NCBI RefSeq assembly: GCF_000420705.1
Contig: NZ_ATVL01000008.1
Span: forward strand, 825,718-889,717
Direction: 5' to 3'
Origin: Hymenobacter norwichensis DSM 15439
Lineage (GTDB): Bacteria > Bacteroidota > Bacteroidia > Cytophagales > Hymenobacteraceae
Length of the DNA stretch: 64,000 nt
Part shown: in pieces, positions 17,544 to 27,090 of the stretch
How the letters are laid out: every line of letters starts with the position of its first letter
How positions within the stretch are numbered: position 1 is the first letter of the stretch
Translations under genes and position numbers: made by a program
The notes under the pieces: model-generated
Told to the model about the DNA's origin: nothing
The model's database searches: none
The model's input: only the letters and a program-made list of their open reading frames with translations

Positions 17544-18035
17544 CTACACTGTGCCACGGCTTGCTGTATCGTGGCGGCCGGCCCGGATGAGTGCCCAGCC
17601 AGCTACCAGCAGCAGCCCTCCGAAACCCAGAAATGCCAGGTCCCAGGGCAGCTTGTTGGTGGCATACTCCTGCACATGGTGCAGCTGCAACAGTTGGTGG
17701 TCGATGATGCCTTCCACCACGTTAAACAAGCCCCAGCCCAGCAGCAACGCCCCTCCAAATGTGCGCCCCGACCACGGCACATCGGCCCGACCACCTACCG
17801 ACCAGAGCATCCGCAGGCCAATTACGGTCATCACCCACACAGCCGCATGAAATACCCCGTCCCAGAACATGTTCACCTTGGCAGCCACCAGCGTATCGGG
17901 CGGCAGTTGGTTGGACAGCATGTTGTGCCACTGCAACATCTGGTGCAGCACAATGCCATCTACAAAACCACCCAGCCCGGCACCCATCAGCAGGCCGGCG
18001 GCAATCAGTGGGGAACGGTGCAGTTGATCAGCCAT
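17544..18035 (-). CDS. DUF2243 membrane protein
   Basis: 163 residues, four predicted spans. The family hallmark is repeated twice: GGFVDGIVLHQMLQWHNM near the N terminus and LFNVVEGIIDHQLLQLHHV in the second half; the conserved His residues in both suggest metal or haem contact, though the family is not characterised. The start at 18035 (MADQLHRS) overlaps the stop of the small membrane gene by 8 bases, consistent with coupled translation. Homologues often lie near respiratory or copper genes, not seen here. Confidence 0.85.
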   Translation of the reverse strand: MADQLHRSPLIAAGLLMGAGLGGFVDGIVLHQMLQWHNMLSNQLPPDTLVAAKVNMFWDGVFHAAVWVMTVIGLRMLWSVGGRADVPWSGRTFGGALLLGWGLFNVVEGIIDHQLLQLHHVQEYATNKLPWDLAFLGFGGLLLVAGWALIRAGRHDTASRGTV

Positions 18036-18288
18036 GCGCAGGGGAAGTCGAGGTAAAACGACGAGTGAAGGACGAGGCAAAAAACAGCCCGACTCCGAGC
18101 AGCAGCAGCAGCAGCCCCACGGGCAGCAGAACGAGCAGCAGATTCTGCGTGTAATTAGGGGCGTGAATGGTGGCCTGCACCCGCGGCCGGCATACTCGGC
18201 AGGCCCACGCCAAGGTGGCCGGGGCCCAGAGCAGCAGTGCCAGCAGGACTGCGCGTACTCGCCAGAAGGTTGAAGGAGAGGTTGCCAT
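18028..18288 (-). CDS. Small membrane protein paired with DUF2243
   Basis: 86 residues from ATG 18288 (MATSPSTFW). There are two hydrophobic segments: an N-terminal span or signal (AVLLALLLWAPATLAWA) and a very Leu-rich span (LLLVLLPVGLLLLLLGVGLF). Between them lies CRVCRPRVQATI with a CxxC pair facing the periplasm if the first segment spans. It overlaps DUF2243 by 8 bases. The role is unknown; a metal- or redox-active partner of DUF2243 is a guess from the CxxC. Confidence 0.65.
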   Translation of the reverse strand: MATSPSTFWRVRAVLLALLLWAPATLAWACRVCRPRVQATIHAPNYTQNLLLVLLPVGLLLLLLGVGLFFASSFTRRFTSTSPAHG

Positions 18289-18522
18289 TTGCCTACTGCC
18301 TACGCAGGGGTGGGGGCACGGGGTTATGGTCGACCTTGCGCTTCCTGTGGCTGCTGGCCATTGCTTGCGCAGTGCCAAGGAGCCTGACGCTAAATCAGTT
18401 GGTTTTGCAACTGTAGCTTCGTGCGGCAAGTACAACAGAGTGAAATTACCTGCGCAACGGCAAGGCGCTACCTTCCCGTTTGCTACCTCGCACTTCCTGA
18501 TTGGCAACTCATACCATACCTC

Positions 18523-19479
18523 ATGGCCTATATCGTCACGCTCACGCTCAACCCTACCGTCGACAAAAGCACCATTGTTGATAAGATAGTGCCGGACCAC
18601 AAGCTGCGGTGCGACGCACCCAAATTCGAGCCGGGCGGAGGCGGCATCAACGTATCGAGGGCGCTGAAGCGGCTTGGGCAGGATTCGTTGGCCATTTTCC
18701 CGGCCAGTGGGCCAGCGGGCACACTGTTGCAGCATCTGCTCACGCAGGAAGCCATCGACCAGCACCCCATTACGACCATCAACTGGACCCGTGAGAATTT
18801 CATTGTGGTGGATGCCTCCACCAACCAGCAGTACCGCTTCGGGATGCCCGGCCGGGAAATTGCCAGCGACGAGCAGAACCTGATTCTGGAGACGTTGCAG
18901 ACGCTGCATCCCGTCCCCGATTTTTTGGTGGTGAGTGGCAGTTTGCCGCCCGGTCTTGAGCCTGAGTTTCTGGTGAAAGTCCTGCACATGGCGCAGGCCA
19001 ACAACACCAAAGTAATTGTTGATACCTCAGGCCCGGCACTGGAGCGCTTGGTGCAGGAGGGCGTCTACCTCATCAAGCCGAACATAGGCGAGCTAAGCCG
19101 GATGGTTGGCGTAAGTGAGCTGGATAGTGAAGCCGTCGGGGAAGCCGCCCAAGGGCTCATCAGGGCCGGCAAATGCGAAATTATTGTGGTATCGATGGGT
19201 CCGCAGGGAGCCTGCCTCATCACCAAAGACACCGTGGACCACGTACCCGCTCCCACCGTGAAGCGGCGCAGCACCGTCGGGGCCGGCGACAGTATGGTGG
19301 CCGGTATGCTCTACGGGCTGGCCACCGGCCGATCAATGCGGGAAGTGGTACGCATGGGTGTGGCTTGCGGCACCGCTGCTACCATGAACCCCGGCACCGA
19401 GCTGTTTAAGAGAACCGACGCCGAAAAGCTCTACCGCTGGCTGGTTGACATTATGCCCAAAGACAAAGCCCTGAGCTAG
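18523..19479 (+). CDS. pfkB: PfkB-family sugar kinase (6-phosphofructokinase II-like)
   Basis: 318 residues from ATG 18523 (MAYIVTLTLNPTVDKS), which matches the N terminus of E. coli Pfk-2. Motifs: GGGGINVSRALKRLG (substrate side), VSGSLPPGL, KPNIGELSRMVG, and the anion hole with catalytic base TVGAGDSMVAG near residue 250. Pfk-2 phosphorylates fructose 6-phosphate; 1-phosphofructokinase and tagatose-6-phosphate kinase share these motifs and cannot be excluded. No sugar-transport or other glycolytic gene is adjacent. Confidence 0.82.
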   Translation: MAYIVTLTLNPTVDKSTIVDKIVPDHKLRCDAPKFEPGGGGINVSRALKRLGQDSLAIFPASGPAGTLLQHLLTQEAIDQHPITTINWTRENFIVVDASTNQQYRFGMPGREIASDEQNLILETLQTLHPVPDFLVVSGSLPPGLEPEFLVKVLHMAQANNTKVIVDTSGPALERLVQEGVYLIKPNIGELSRMVGVSELDSEAVGEAAQGLIRAGKCEIIVVSMGPQGACLITKDTVDHVPAPTVKRRSTVGAGDSMVAGMLYGLATGRSMREVVRMGVACGTAATMNPGTELFKRTDAEKLYRWLVDIMPKDKALS

Positions 19480-19517
19480 TCAGAGGATTAACAGTGAAGA
19501 ATGAACTATAACAGCAC

Positions 19518-19610
19518 GTCATTCCGAGCTTGGCGAGGAATCTCGCGTGCTGAGGTTGAGTTACTATTGCAACCTCAGCACGCGAGATTCCTCGCCAAGC
19601 TCGGAATGAC
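19518..19610. repeat. GTCATTCCGAG-family palindrome, copy C (longest)
   Basis: A perfect 41-bp inverted repeat (19518-19558 against 19570-19610) around an 11-base loop, starting GTCATTCCGAGCTTGGCG. The arms contain GAGGAATCTCGCGTGCTGA, which recurs in modified form in the copies at 8175 and 22138. It lies between two convergent genes. Confidence 0.9.
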
Positions 19611-19728
19611 GACCTTTTAAGTTGTGGTTTGTTACAACCTGTTTGCTAGTCACATTCACTAGCTACACAAAGCAAAATCCCCGGCCGCGCATGCATGGCT
19701 GAGGCTTTGCTGTTTACTGTACTCTGCG

Positions 19729-20847
19729 CTATTGCCGCTGTTTGGCGGCTACGGCGGTGGCTGTATAGTCGGAGAATACGCCGTCGAGGCCCAGGTCGTA
19801 GAAGTTCTTGTACTCGGCTTTGGGGTCGTTAGCGTAGGCGGGCAGCAGGTAGCGGGTTTCGTCGCGGAAGGTGTAGGCGTGCACCAGCAGGCCGCGCTGA
19901 TGGGCGCGCTCAATCAGCGTGGAAGCGGGCAATTTGCCCATGTCGGCGGCTTTGTAGGGCTGGATGAAGGGCTTCCAGGGGCCGATGCCGGTGGCGTAGG
20001 TTTTCACGAAATCCAGGCCGGCATCGGTGGCGAGGTCGTTGTAGGTGCGCGGGTCGCCGGCCACCACGAAATCGTAAGGCTGGCCGTTGGGCGCAGTCAT
20101 CACCATGTTGCCGTTGGCGTCCACGTCGTATGCGTCGTAGAGCTGCACCAGGCGCACCGTGGAGTTGTACTGGCTGCGAATGGAGCGCAGGTTGCTTACC
20201 TCAAACGACTGCACGAACACGGGCGCGTCTTTGCTGTTCCAGCCGGCCGCCGTCAGGGCTTCCATCAGCTTGCGGGTGAGCGGCAACCCCTGCGCTTCGT
20301 GGTAAGTGGGGTGCTTGGTTTCGGGGTAGATGCCGATAACCCGCCCCGTGGCCGCCGACTGCGCTTTGGCCAGGTCAATTACCTCCTGAAACGTAGGGAT
20401 GCTGTACTGGCCATTGAACTGCTGGGGCCGGTCGGCCAGGGCCTGCTTGGCCTTGATGGTCTTGATTTCGGCTAGCGTGAAGTCGCTCACAAACCAGTCG
20501 TTGTAGGCCACGCCATCCACCATTTTGGTGGTTTTGCGGCTCGCGAATTGAGGCAAGTCGGCTACGTTGGTGGTGCCCGATAGCATGGGTTCGTGTCGGC
20601 ACACCAGCACTTGGTCTTTGGTGAGTACCAAATCCTGCTCGATGAAATCGGCGCCCTGTTCGATGGCGCGTTGGTAGGCTTCCAGGGTGTGTTCGGGTAG
20701 CAACCCTGAGGCGCCACGGTGGGCAATAACCAGCGGGGCTTTGCCGTCGAGGGTGTTGTACTGGGCGGCGCTGGTACTGTCGTCGTCTTGGCAGGCGCTG
20801 GTGGCTAGCATGCACGTGGCACTAAAAAGTAGAAGAATGTTTCGCAT
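19729..20847 (-). CDS. glpQ: Glycerophosphodiester phosphodiesterase, periplasmic lipoprotein
   Basis: 372 residues from ATG 20847 (MRNILLLFSAT). A lipobox ends ATSAC. The GDPD domain begins VIAHRGASGLLPEHTLEAY with the catalytic His and Arg, and continues with GADFIEQDLVLTKD (metal-binding Glu/Asp) and CRHEPML (second His). The length fits GlpQ rather than the short cytosolic UgpQ, with an inserted domain after residue 100. It releases glycerol 3-phosphate from deacylated phospholipids. The 293-base gap upstream to the MoxR gene holds nothing I can identify. Confidence 0.9.
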   Translation of the reverse strand: MRNILLLFSATCMLATSACQDDDSTSAAQYNTLDGKAPLVIAHRGASGLLPEHTLEAYQRAIEQGADFIEQDLVLTKDQVLVCRHEPMLSGTTNVADLPQFASRKTTKMVDGVAYNDWFVSDFTLAEIKTIKAKQALADRPQQFNGQYSIPTFQEVIDLAKAQSAATGRVIGIYPETKHPTYHEAQGLPLTRKLMEALTAAGWNSKDAPVFVQSFEVSNLRSIRSQYNSTVRLVQLYDAYDVDANGNMVMTAPNGQPYDFVVAGDPRTYNDLATDAGLDFVKTYATGIGPWKPFIQPYKAADMGKLPASTLIERAHQRGLLVHAYTFRDETRYLLPAYANDPKAEYKNFYDLGLDGVFSDYTATAVAAKQRQ

Positions 20848-21140
20848 AGCTGGAAGGATAGTTCGGCGCAAAAGTTGGCTTCCTATGTCACTTCCAGATG
20901 AAGCCCAGATTACGAAATTGCTGGCACTTGGGCGGTGCTGATTTAGGTGGCCGTGCTGATTATCCCGGCAGCGGTGCGTATTATGAGCCTCCGTTTCGGG
21001 TGGGGCCACGGTTGCTAGCGTGTGTTTTCAGTGCTGTAGCACCTCGTTAGTAAGTGGCTTTGCGTGGAAATATGCTGCGCTACGCAGCCTTCCCCTCTCG
21101 TTTCTGACTTTAGCTTGTAACCGCTTCCAACTTTCCCTGC

Positions 21141-22118
21141 GTGACCGAACAAGACGTAACCCGCCTGCTGGCCAAACTGCCGCCGCTACGCGAAGAAATT
21201 GCCAAAGTAATAGTAGGCCAGCACGAAGTACTGGATGAGGTGCTAGTGGCGCTGCTGGCCGGCGGCCACGCCCTGCTCGAAGGCGTGCCGGGCTTGGCCA
21301 AAACCCTGCTGGTGCGCACCCTGGCTTCCGCCACCGACCTGCCGTTCCGCCGCATCCAGTTCACCCCCGACCTAATGCCGACCGACATTCTCGGCACCGA
21401 AATTCTGGAGGAGGACCACGGCACCGGGCACCGCTCGTTTAAGTTCAACGAGGGGCCCATTTTCGCCAGCCTCGTGCTGGCCGACGAAATCAACCGGACG
21501 CCGCCCAAAACCCAGGCTGCCCTGCTGGAGGCCATGCAGGAAGGCCACGTCACGTACGCCGGCCAGGAACACGCCTTGCCCAAGCCGTTTTTTCTGCTGG
21601 CCACTCAAAACCCCATCGAGCAAAGTGGCACCTACCCCCTGCCCGAAGCCCAGCTCGACCGGTTCCTGTTGTACATCCGCATTGGCTACCCCACCGAGCA
21701 GGAAGAACTGGCGGTACTAAGCGGCACCACCGGCACCGCCCGCCCCGAAGTTCGCCCGGTACTCAGCGGCAATGATGTGCGCGAATTGCAACAGCTGGTG
21801 CGGCAGGTAAGCTTGAGCCCAGAGTTGCTCGGCTTCGTGAACCGCTTGGTACGCGCTACTCGCCCCGCCACTTCCGAAGTGAAGTTCATCAAAGACTACG
21901 GCCGCTGGGGCGCTGGTCCGCGCGCCGGGCAGGCCCTGATTTTGTGCGCTAAAGCTCGCGCTCTGCTGCAAGGCCGTTTCGCCGCTACGCTGGAAGATAT
22001 TCGGGCGCTGGCCCCGGCCGTGCTGCGCCACCGGGTGCTACTCAACTTCAACGCCGAGGCCGAAAACCTCACCACCGACGATGCCGTGCGGGAGTTGCTG
22101 AAGGCAGTGGCCGTGTGA
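21141..22118 (+). CDS. MoxR family AAA+ ATPase
   Basis: 325 residues from a GTG start at 21141. Walker A is EGVPGLAKT, Walker B is LVLADEINRTPPKTQAALLEAM, followed by TQNPIEQSGTYPLPEAQLDRF (sensor 1 and the family's long motif). MoxR ATPases act as chaperones that activate partner VWA or metal-dependent membrane proteins. The gene heads a five-gene same-strand cluster with DUF58, BatA-like and two large membrane proteins, the usual partners of this ATPase in Bacteroidota. A GTCAT palindrome separates it from DUF58. Confidence 0.9.
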   Translation: MTEQDVTRLLAKLPPLREEIAKVIVGQHEVLDEVLVALLAGGHALLEGVPGLAKTLLVRTLASATDLPFRRIQFTPDLMPTDILGTEILEEDHGTGHRSFKFNEGPIFASLVLADEINRTPPKTQAALLEAMQEGHVTYAGQEHALPKPFFLLATQNPIEQSGTYPLPEAQLDRFLLYIRIGYPTEQEELAVLSGTTGTARPEVRPVLSGNDVRELQQLVRQVSLSPELLGFVNRLVRATRPATSEVKFIKDYGRWGAGPRAGQALILCAKARALLQGRFAATLEDIRALAPAVLRHRVLLNFNAEAENLTTDDAVRELLKAVAV

Positions 22119-22137
22119 TATAAAAACCAGCAGAGCC

Positions 22138-22226
22138 GTCATGCAGAGGCGCAGCCGAAGCATCTCACGTGCTGACAATAGGTTACCAACACCACGCGAG
22201 ATGCTTCGGCTGCGCCTCTGCATGAC
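22138..22226. repeat. GTCAT-family palindrome, copy D
   Basis: A perfect 29-bp inverted repeat (22138-22166 against 22198-22226), extended by 5 bp with one mismatch. The arms carry GTCAT, GAAGCATCTC and ACGTGCTGA, related to the 19518 copy. It sits inside the MoxR-DUF58 cluster, 20 bases after the MoxR stop and 31 before the DUF58 start. Confidence 0.85.
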
Positions 22227-22256
22227 AGCTACCACTAATTCGCAAAGCCTAACATC

Positions 22257-23129
22257 ATGCTCTCCCCCGAACTCCTGTACGCGTTGCGCAACCTGCCGCT
22301 GGCAGCCAAGCAGGCGGCGCAAGGCTTCCTGCACGGGCAGCACGCCAGCCGGCGGCACGGTGTGGGCATGGAGTTCAGCCAGTACCGTCCCTACCAGCCC
22401 GGCGACGACCTGCGCCGCCTCGACTGGCGCCTGGCGGCCCGCTCCGACCGGTACTACCTGCGCGAGTCGGAGGTGGATACCAGCCTGACGGTGCACCTGC
22501 TGCTCGATGCCACAGCCAGCATGAACCACCGCGACGACAACGGCCTGCGTAAGCTCGACTACGCTAAGTTATTGCTGGCGGCGCTGGCCTACCTGGCCAC
22601 TCAGCAAGGCGACGCCGTGGGGCTCACCGTATTGCACCCAGCTGGACTGCATCATCTGCCACCCCGCGCCGACGCCCGCCAGCTACCGCGCCTCTACCAC
22701 GCCCTGGAAACGGCTGAAGCTACTGGCACCTTCCCCGATGCTGGCACGCTGGCCCCGCTTACCGCCCGCCGCCAACGCGCCCTAACAGTGTGCGTGAGCG
22801 ACTTGTACGAAGAAAATTCCGAGATAGAAGCTTTGCTGACCCGCCTGCGCGCTACTTCCGGCGACGTGCTGCTACTGCACCTGCTGGCCAACAACGAATT
22901 GCAGTTCACATACCGCGGCTCCGTCACGTTCGAGGACCTGGAAACCGGCCAACGCCTGCAACTCGATGCCGACCAGCAACGCGCTTCCTGGCAAGAGCAG
23001 ATGCAAACCTGGCTCAGCAGCACCGCCCAGCAAGCCCGCCGCCACGGCTTCGACTACCATCAGCTCAGTACCGCCGACCCGCTGGACCGCGCCATGCGGG
23101 AGTTTCTGCGCCGCCGGGCGCTGTCGTAA
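22257..23129 (+). CDS. DUF58 domain protein
   Basis: 290 residues. The DUF58 core is clear: GVGMEFSQYRPYQPGDDLRR followed by the family's invariant LDWRLAARS, then YLRESEVDTSLTVHLLLDATASM, where D-A-T-A-S corresponds to a degenerate MIDAS (DxSxS) of a VWA-like fold. No membrane span is visible. In this setting it is the likely client or adaptor of the MoxR ATPase upstream. The Ala in place of the first MIDAS Ser may weaken metal binding. Confidence 0.88.
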   Translation: MLSPELLYALRNLPLAAKQAAQGFLHGQHASRRHGVGMEFSQYRPYQPGDDLRRLDWRLAARSDRYYLRESEVDTSLTVHLLLDATASMNHRDDNGLRKLDYAKLLLAALAYLATQQGDAVGLTVLHPAGLHHLPPRADARQLPRLYHALETAEATGTFPDAGTLAPLTARRQRALTVCVSDLYEENSEIEALLTRLRATSGDVLLLHLLANNELQFTYRGSVTFEDLETGQRLQLDADQQRASWQEQMQTWLSSTAQQARRHGFDYHQLSTADPLDRAMREFLRRRALS

Positions 23130-23155
23130 CGGCCGACAGTTGACCACCGTTTTTC

Positions 23156-24829
23156 TTGCCTGAATTACCTACCCAAGCCGCATTGTACTCCGTCACCTCC
23201 TTCCTGCTTGCCAATTTTACTGCCGGCCTGCTGGCCCTGCTAGGGCTGCTTGTGCCGGTGGCTATTCACCTTTGGAACCGGCGGCCGGGCCAAACGGTGC
23301 AAGTGGGCAGTGTGCGGTGGCTAGTGGCGGGGGCCAACCGAAGGCTGCGCAACCTCCGGCTCGAACAGCTCTGGTTGCTGTTGCTGCGTTCCGCCATTGT
23401 GGCCTTGCTGGCGCTGGCAGTGGCCGGGCCGCTGTGGCAACGCTTCCAGAGCAGCCGCGCGCCGCGGGGTATGGTGCTGCTGGCGCCCGAGGCATTGCGC
23501 CCCGAGGTGCTGTCTGCTTTGCGCCCCAGTGTGGATTCGTTGCGTCGGCAGGGCTTTGTGCTACGGCTGTTTGCACCAGGATTCCGGGCGGTATCTAGCC
23601 AGGCCTGGGCTAGCCCGGATTCATTAGCTAAACTGACAACACCGCTAGTTGCCGCAACTTCGGATTCTCTTCAGCTTGCAACTCCCGACAACTATTGGCA
23701 TCGCGCCCGGCAGGCTGCCGACTCATTTCCCAATCAGCCGTTGCGTGTTGTGGCGGGCACTGGATTGCGGCACTTTTCCGGACCGCGCCCAGCGCTACCC
23801 GCGCAGCTTACCTGGCAGCCGGTTCCCCTCCCCGATTCGGTGGTTTGGCTGGCCGGCGCGGCGCTGTCGGGCCCCGATACGGTACGGGTGATAGTTGGCC
23901 GGAGCCAGGAAGAAGCCACTACGTTTCAAACGGTAGTGCGGAAGCTACCCCGAGTGGCTAGTGCGGTGGCCGTGCCGGGCTTACCGGCGCTGGAATATCA
24001 GCCGGATACCGCCGGCCGGCTGGCCACGTTGCGGCAACCGGGGCAGCCGGCAGTGCCCGTTCTGCAAGGGCCATTGCGGGTGATGCTGTATACCGATGCC
24101 AGCCACGCCGAATCGGGGCGCTACGTGCGTGCGGCTTTGCAGGCGGCTTCTATCGGGCTGATTCAGAGGCTGGAAATTCGTACTGCTTCGGCCGCAACCA
24201 CCTTCTCCAGCAGCCCCCCACCCGACTGGCTGTTCTGGCTCAGCGAAAAGCCGGTGCCCGCCAGCTGGCAAACTCAAGTGCAGCGCGGCGCTCAGCTCTG
24301 GCAAGAGGCCACGGGCACCGGGGCAACCATGCAAGCCGAGTTGGATCTTGTGGGCTTAGCCACTGCGCCGCCCGTTGCCATTACCCGCCTCGATACCACT
24401 ACCCAACTAACTGCCCGTACTGCGTTGGTATGGCAAGACGGGACTGGTCGCCCTGTACTCACGCATCAACCCACCGGGGCGGGCGGCATCTATCAGTTGC
24501 ATACCCGGTTGCAGTCCACCTGGAGCGGCCTGCCCGATAGCCCGGCCCTCCCCGAGCTACTGTTGCAGTTGCTGCGCTCAGTTGTGACGCCTACTTACGC
24601 CGCGCATGATGCCCGCCAGCTGGACGCTAATCAGCTTACCAGTTTCGCGCAGCCAGATACCAGCCGCCGTACCGCCGCTTCAAGTGCAGTAGCCAGAAAA
24701 TCCAGCCTAGACGTGCAGACCACGGAGTTGCGGGCGTGGGTAGTAATGGCGGCCTTGCTGCTATTCGTATTGGAACGGTGGTTGGCTAATCGGCGGAATG
24801 CCCTTACTCCTTCTATTTCAGCGGCATGA
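23156..24829 (+). CDS. BatA-like membrane protein
   Basis: About 557 residues. The N-terminal aerotolerance-regulator (BatA) domain is VTSFLLANFTAGLLALLGLL, then PVAIHLWNRRPGQTVQVGSV with two spans (about residues 20-40 and 65-85). A large periplasmic region follows and a last span lies near the C terminus (WVVMAALLLFVLERWLAN). No in-frame ATG precedes the domain, so the start must be a TTG (23156 or 23183). It ends in an ATGA overlap with the next gene. No clear VWA MIDAS is seen, so 'BatA' refers to the N-terminal domain only. Confidence 0.75.
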   Translation: MPELPTQAALYSVTSFLLANFTAGLLALLGLLVPVAIHLWNRRPGQTVQVGSVRWLVAGANRRLRNLRLEQLWLLLLRSAIVALLALAVAGPLWQRFQSSRAPRGMVLLAPEALRPEVLSALRPSVDSLRRQGFVLRLFAPGFRAVSSQAWASPDSLAKLTTPLVAATSDSLQLATPDNYWHRARQAADSFPNQPLRVVAGTGLRHFSGPRPALPAQLTWQPVPLPDSVVWLAGAALSGPDTVRVIVGRSQEEATTFQTVVRKLPRVASAVAVPGLPALEYQPDTAGRLATLRQPGQPAVPVLQGPLRVMLYTDASHAESGRYVRAALQAASIGLIQRLEIRTASAATTFSSSPPPDWLFWLSEKPVPASWQTQVQRGAQLWQEATGTGATMQAELDLVGLATAPPVAITRLDTTTQLTARTALVWQDGTGRPVLTHQPTGAGGIYQLHTRLQSTWSGLPDSPALPELLLQLLRSVVTPTYAAHDARQLDANQLTSFAQPDTSRRTAASSAVARKSSLDVQTTELRAWVVMAALLLFVLERWLANRRNALTPSISAA

Positions 24830-27069
24830 GTGTTATAGCTACTTCTTCTGTGTCTGGCCAGAAACTGCTGCACGACATCAGCCGGCGCGAGGCGAACCGG
24901 CGCACGGTGGCGTTGCTGCTCCCGCTGGTGGCGGCCGTGCTGGCGCTAGGCACCTGGGCGCGGCACTGGCCGGCGGGGCCATTAGTTTCAGGAGTTGGCG
25001 GGGCAATACTGCTACTGGCGGCTGGTTTCTGGCTGTACCGTTTGCGGCAGCCCCGGCTTCGTGCGCTAACCCAGCGCCTCGACCGGCTGTACCCCGAGCT
25101 GGAAGATAGCACTGGCCTGTTGCTGCACAATGAAAGCCAGACGCCCCTGAACCTGCTGGAACAGTTGCAGCAACAACGAGTATTGGCTCGCCTCACTGCC
25201 CGGCAAGCAAAGCAGCCTTACTTGTTGCCGTTTTCGTGGAAGCCCGCCCTCTTGACTACTGCCGCGCTGCTATTGCTGCTAGCTAGCGGCGTGTGGTGGC
25301 AACGGCCAACCCGTACCACAACCGCTTCGGCGGCATTACCAGTGCACTTTCCGGATGCCGAAACCCCAGTACAACCCGGCCAGCCAACCCCGCCCAAGCT
25401 GCTAAGCACGCGCCTGCTGGTGCTGCCGCCAGCATACACACGCCAAGCTAGTTTCGCGCCCTCCAGCTTGTCGTTTAGCTGTCCGGCTGGCGCGCGGGTG
25501 CGCTGGACGGCAGAGGTGAGCCGACCAGCCAGCAGCCCGCCGGTACTGGAAATGGGTACCAAGCGTATTCCGTTTCGGGTGGTACCGGGCCAGCCAACGC
25601 AGTTTGTGGCCGAGGCTACCGTAGCGGCCTCCACCCTGTACCGCCTGCGTTTTGCTGGGCAGGTGTCGGATGATTACGCCCTTGATGTGGTGCCCGACCG
25701 GGCGCCCACCCTGCAAATTCAAACGCCTAAGCCTTATACCCTCATTGAATTTGGAGCCAGCTCTATGGTACCGGTGCGGGTACTAATGCGCGATGATTAC
25801 GGCCTAACCGAAGCGCAATTGGTAGCCACCGTAGCACAGGGCCAGGGTGAGGCGGTGAAGTTCAAAGAGTTTGTCACTAACCTCAGCGGTCAGCTCAACG
25901 GGCAGCCACGGCAAGCCATGGTGAGCACCTCGCTCCGCCTGCCGGCCCTGGGCCTTACCTACGGCGACGAGGTGTATTTCTATGTGCGAGCCCGCGACAA
26001 TGCCCGCCACCTCACCCGCTCCGATACTTACTTGGTGCAGTGGGAAGACACCACCGTACAGGATGGGCTTACGGATATGTCGCTCGGCGTGAACGTGGTG
26101 CCGGCCTACTTCCGCAGTCAGCGCCAGATTATCATTGACACCGAAAAGCTGATGGCCGAACGCGCCAGTCTACCGGCCGCTGCTTTCACTGAGCGAGCCA
26201 ACAACCTGGGCTTCGACCAAAAGATGCTGCGGTTGCGCTACGGCAAGTTTTTGGGTGAAGAATCGGAAAACAGCATCGGCGCAGCTCCTCCCCCTGTTGC
26301 GTCCGACTCCACCAAATTAGCTGACGGCCACTCCGCCGACGACGGCCACGACCATTCTGCCGCCGCCAGCCCATCACTCACCGACCAGGGCGAAGCCGCC
26401 AGCGCCACCGCCGAGCTGATGGAACCCTACATGCACCGCCACGACGATGCCGAAACCGCCGACTTTCTGGAACCCGCCGTGAAAGCCAAGCTGCGCGGCG
26501 TGCTCAACCAGATGTGGGAAGCCGAGTTGCGCCTGCGCCTTGCCAAGCCCGCCGAGGCCCGTCCTTTCGAGTACCGCGCCCTGCGCCTGCTCAAGCAAGT
26601 GCAGCAGCAAACTCGCGCTTACGTCCGCAAGTCTGGCTTTGAAGCGCCCGTGCTACCCGAAGCCACGGCCCGCCTCTCCGGCGACCTTGCTGGAGCCGCC
26701 CCGCCCCGGCTTCAGTATCAGGCTGCCCGGCCCGCCACCCAGCCCGAGTTGCGGGATGCCGTGCGCCTTTTGGCTGCCCTGCGCACCGGCCAGCCTACTC
26801 TTCCTGCTAATGCTGTAACACTAGAACGCGCCGGCCAAGCCGTAGCTCAGGCCGCCTTACAACGCCCTGGCGCCTATCTCACCGCCGTTCGGGCGCTACG
26901 CCGGCTGGCTACCGATATCCGGGCCAACCGCCCGCTCCGCTCCACGGACTTCGGGCCGGCCGAGGCGGCTCTTACAGCACTTCTGCCAGTGCCACCTGCC
27001 GCCCCTGCCCGTCCGGTGCCCGGCGGTCGGCTGAGCCAGCGCTATTTCCAACGTTTGAACACCCAGTAA
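24826..27069 (+). CDS. Large membrane protein, DUF4175-like
   Basis: 747 residues. Two N-terminal spans lie around residues 27-72 and another around 140-160. A long extracytoplasmic part contains Ig-like strands (DDYALDVVPDRAPTLQIQTP) and the block YGLTEAQLVATVAQGQGEAV seen in DUF4175-type proteins. A His/Asp-rich linker (ADGHSADDGHDHSAAA, about residues 500-515) is unusual. The start ATG overlaps the stop of the BatA-like gene by 4 bases. It is probably part of the membrane complex served by MoxR; function unknown. Confidence 0.65.
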   Translation: MSVIATSSVSGQKLLHDISRREANRRTVALLLPLVAAVLALGTWARHWPAGPLVSGVGGAILLLAAGFWLYRLRQPRLRALTQRLDRLYPELEDSTGLLLHNESQTPLNLLEQLQQQRVLARLTARQAKQPYLLPFSWKPALLTTAALLLLLASGVWWQRPTRTTTASAALPVHFPDAETPVQPGQPTPPKLLSTRLLVLPPAYTRQASFAPSSLSFSCPAGARVRWTAEVSRPASSPPVLEMGTKRIPFRVVPGQPTQFVAEATVAASTLYRLRFAGQVSDDYALDVVPDRAPTLQIQTPKPYTLIEFGASSMVPVRVLMRDDYGLTEAQLVATVAQGQGEAVKFKEFVTNLSGQLNGQPRQAMVSTSLRLPALGLTYGDEVYFYVRARDNARHLTRSDTYLVQWEDTTVQDGLTDMSLGVNVVPAYFRSQRQIIIDTEKLMAERASLPAAAFTERANNLGFDQKMLRLRYGKFLGEESENSIGAAPPPVASDSTKLADGHSADDGHDHSAAASPSLTDQGEAASATAELMEPYMHRHDDAETADFLEPAVKAKLRGVLNQMWEAELRLRLAKPAEARPFEYRALRLLKQVQQQTRAYVRKSGFEAPVLPEATARLSGDLAGAAPPRLQYQAARPATQPELRDAVRLLAALRTGQPTLPANAVTLERAGQAVAQAALQRPGAYLTAVRALRRLATDIRANRPLRSTDFGPAEAALTALLPVPPAAPARPVPGGRLSQRYFQRLNTQ

Positions 27070-27090
27070 GATCTGCCGCTCTTAGTCGAT

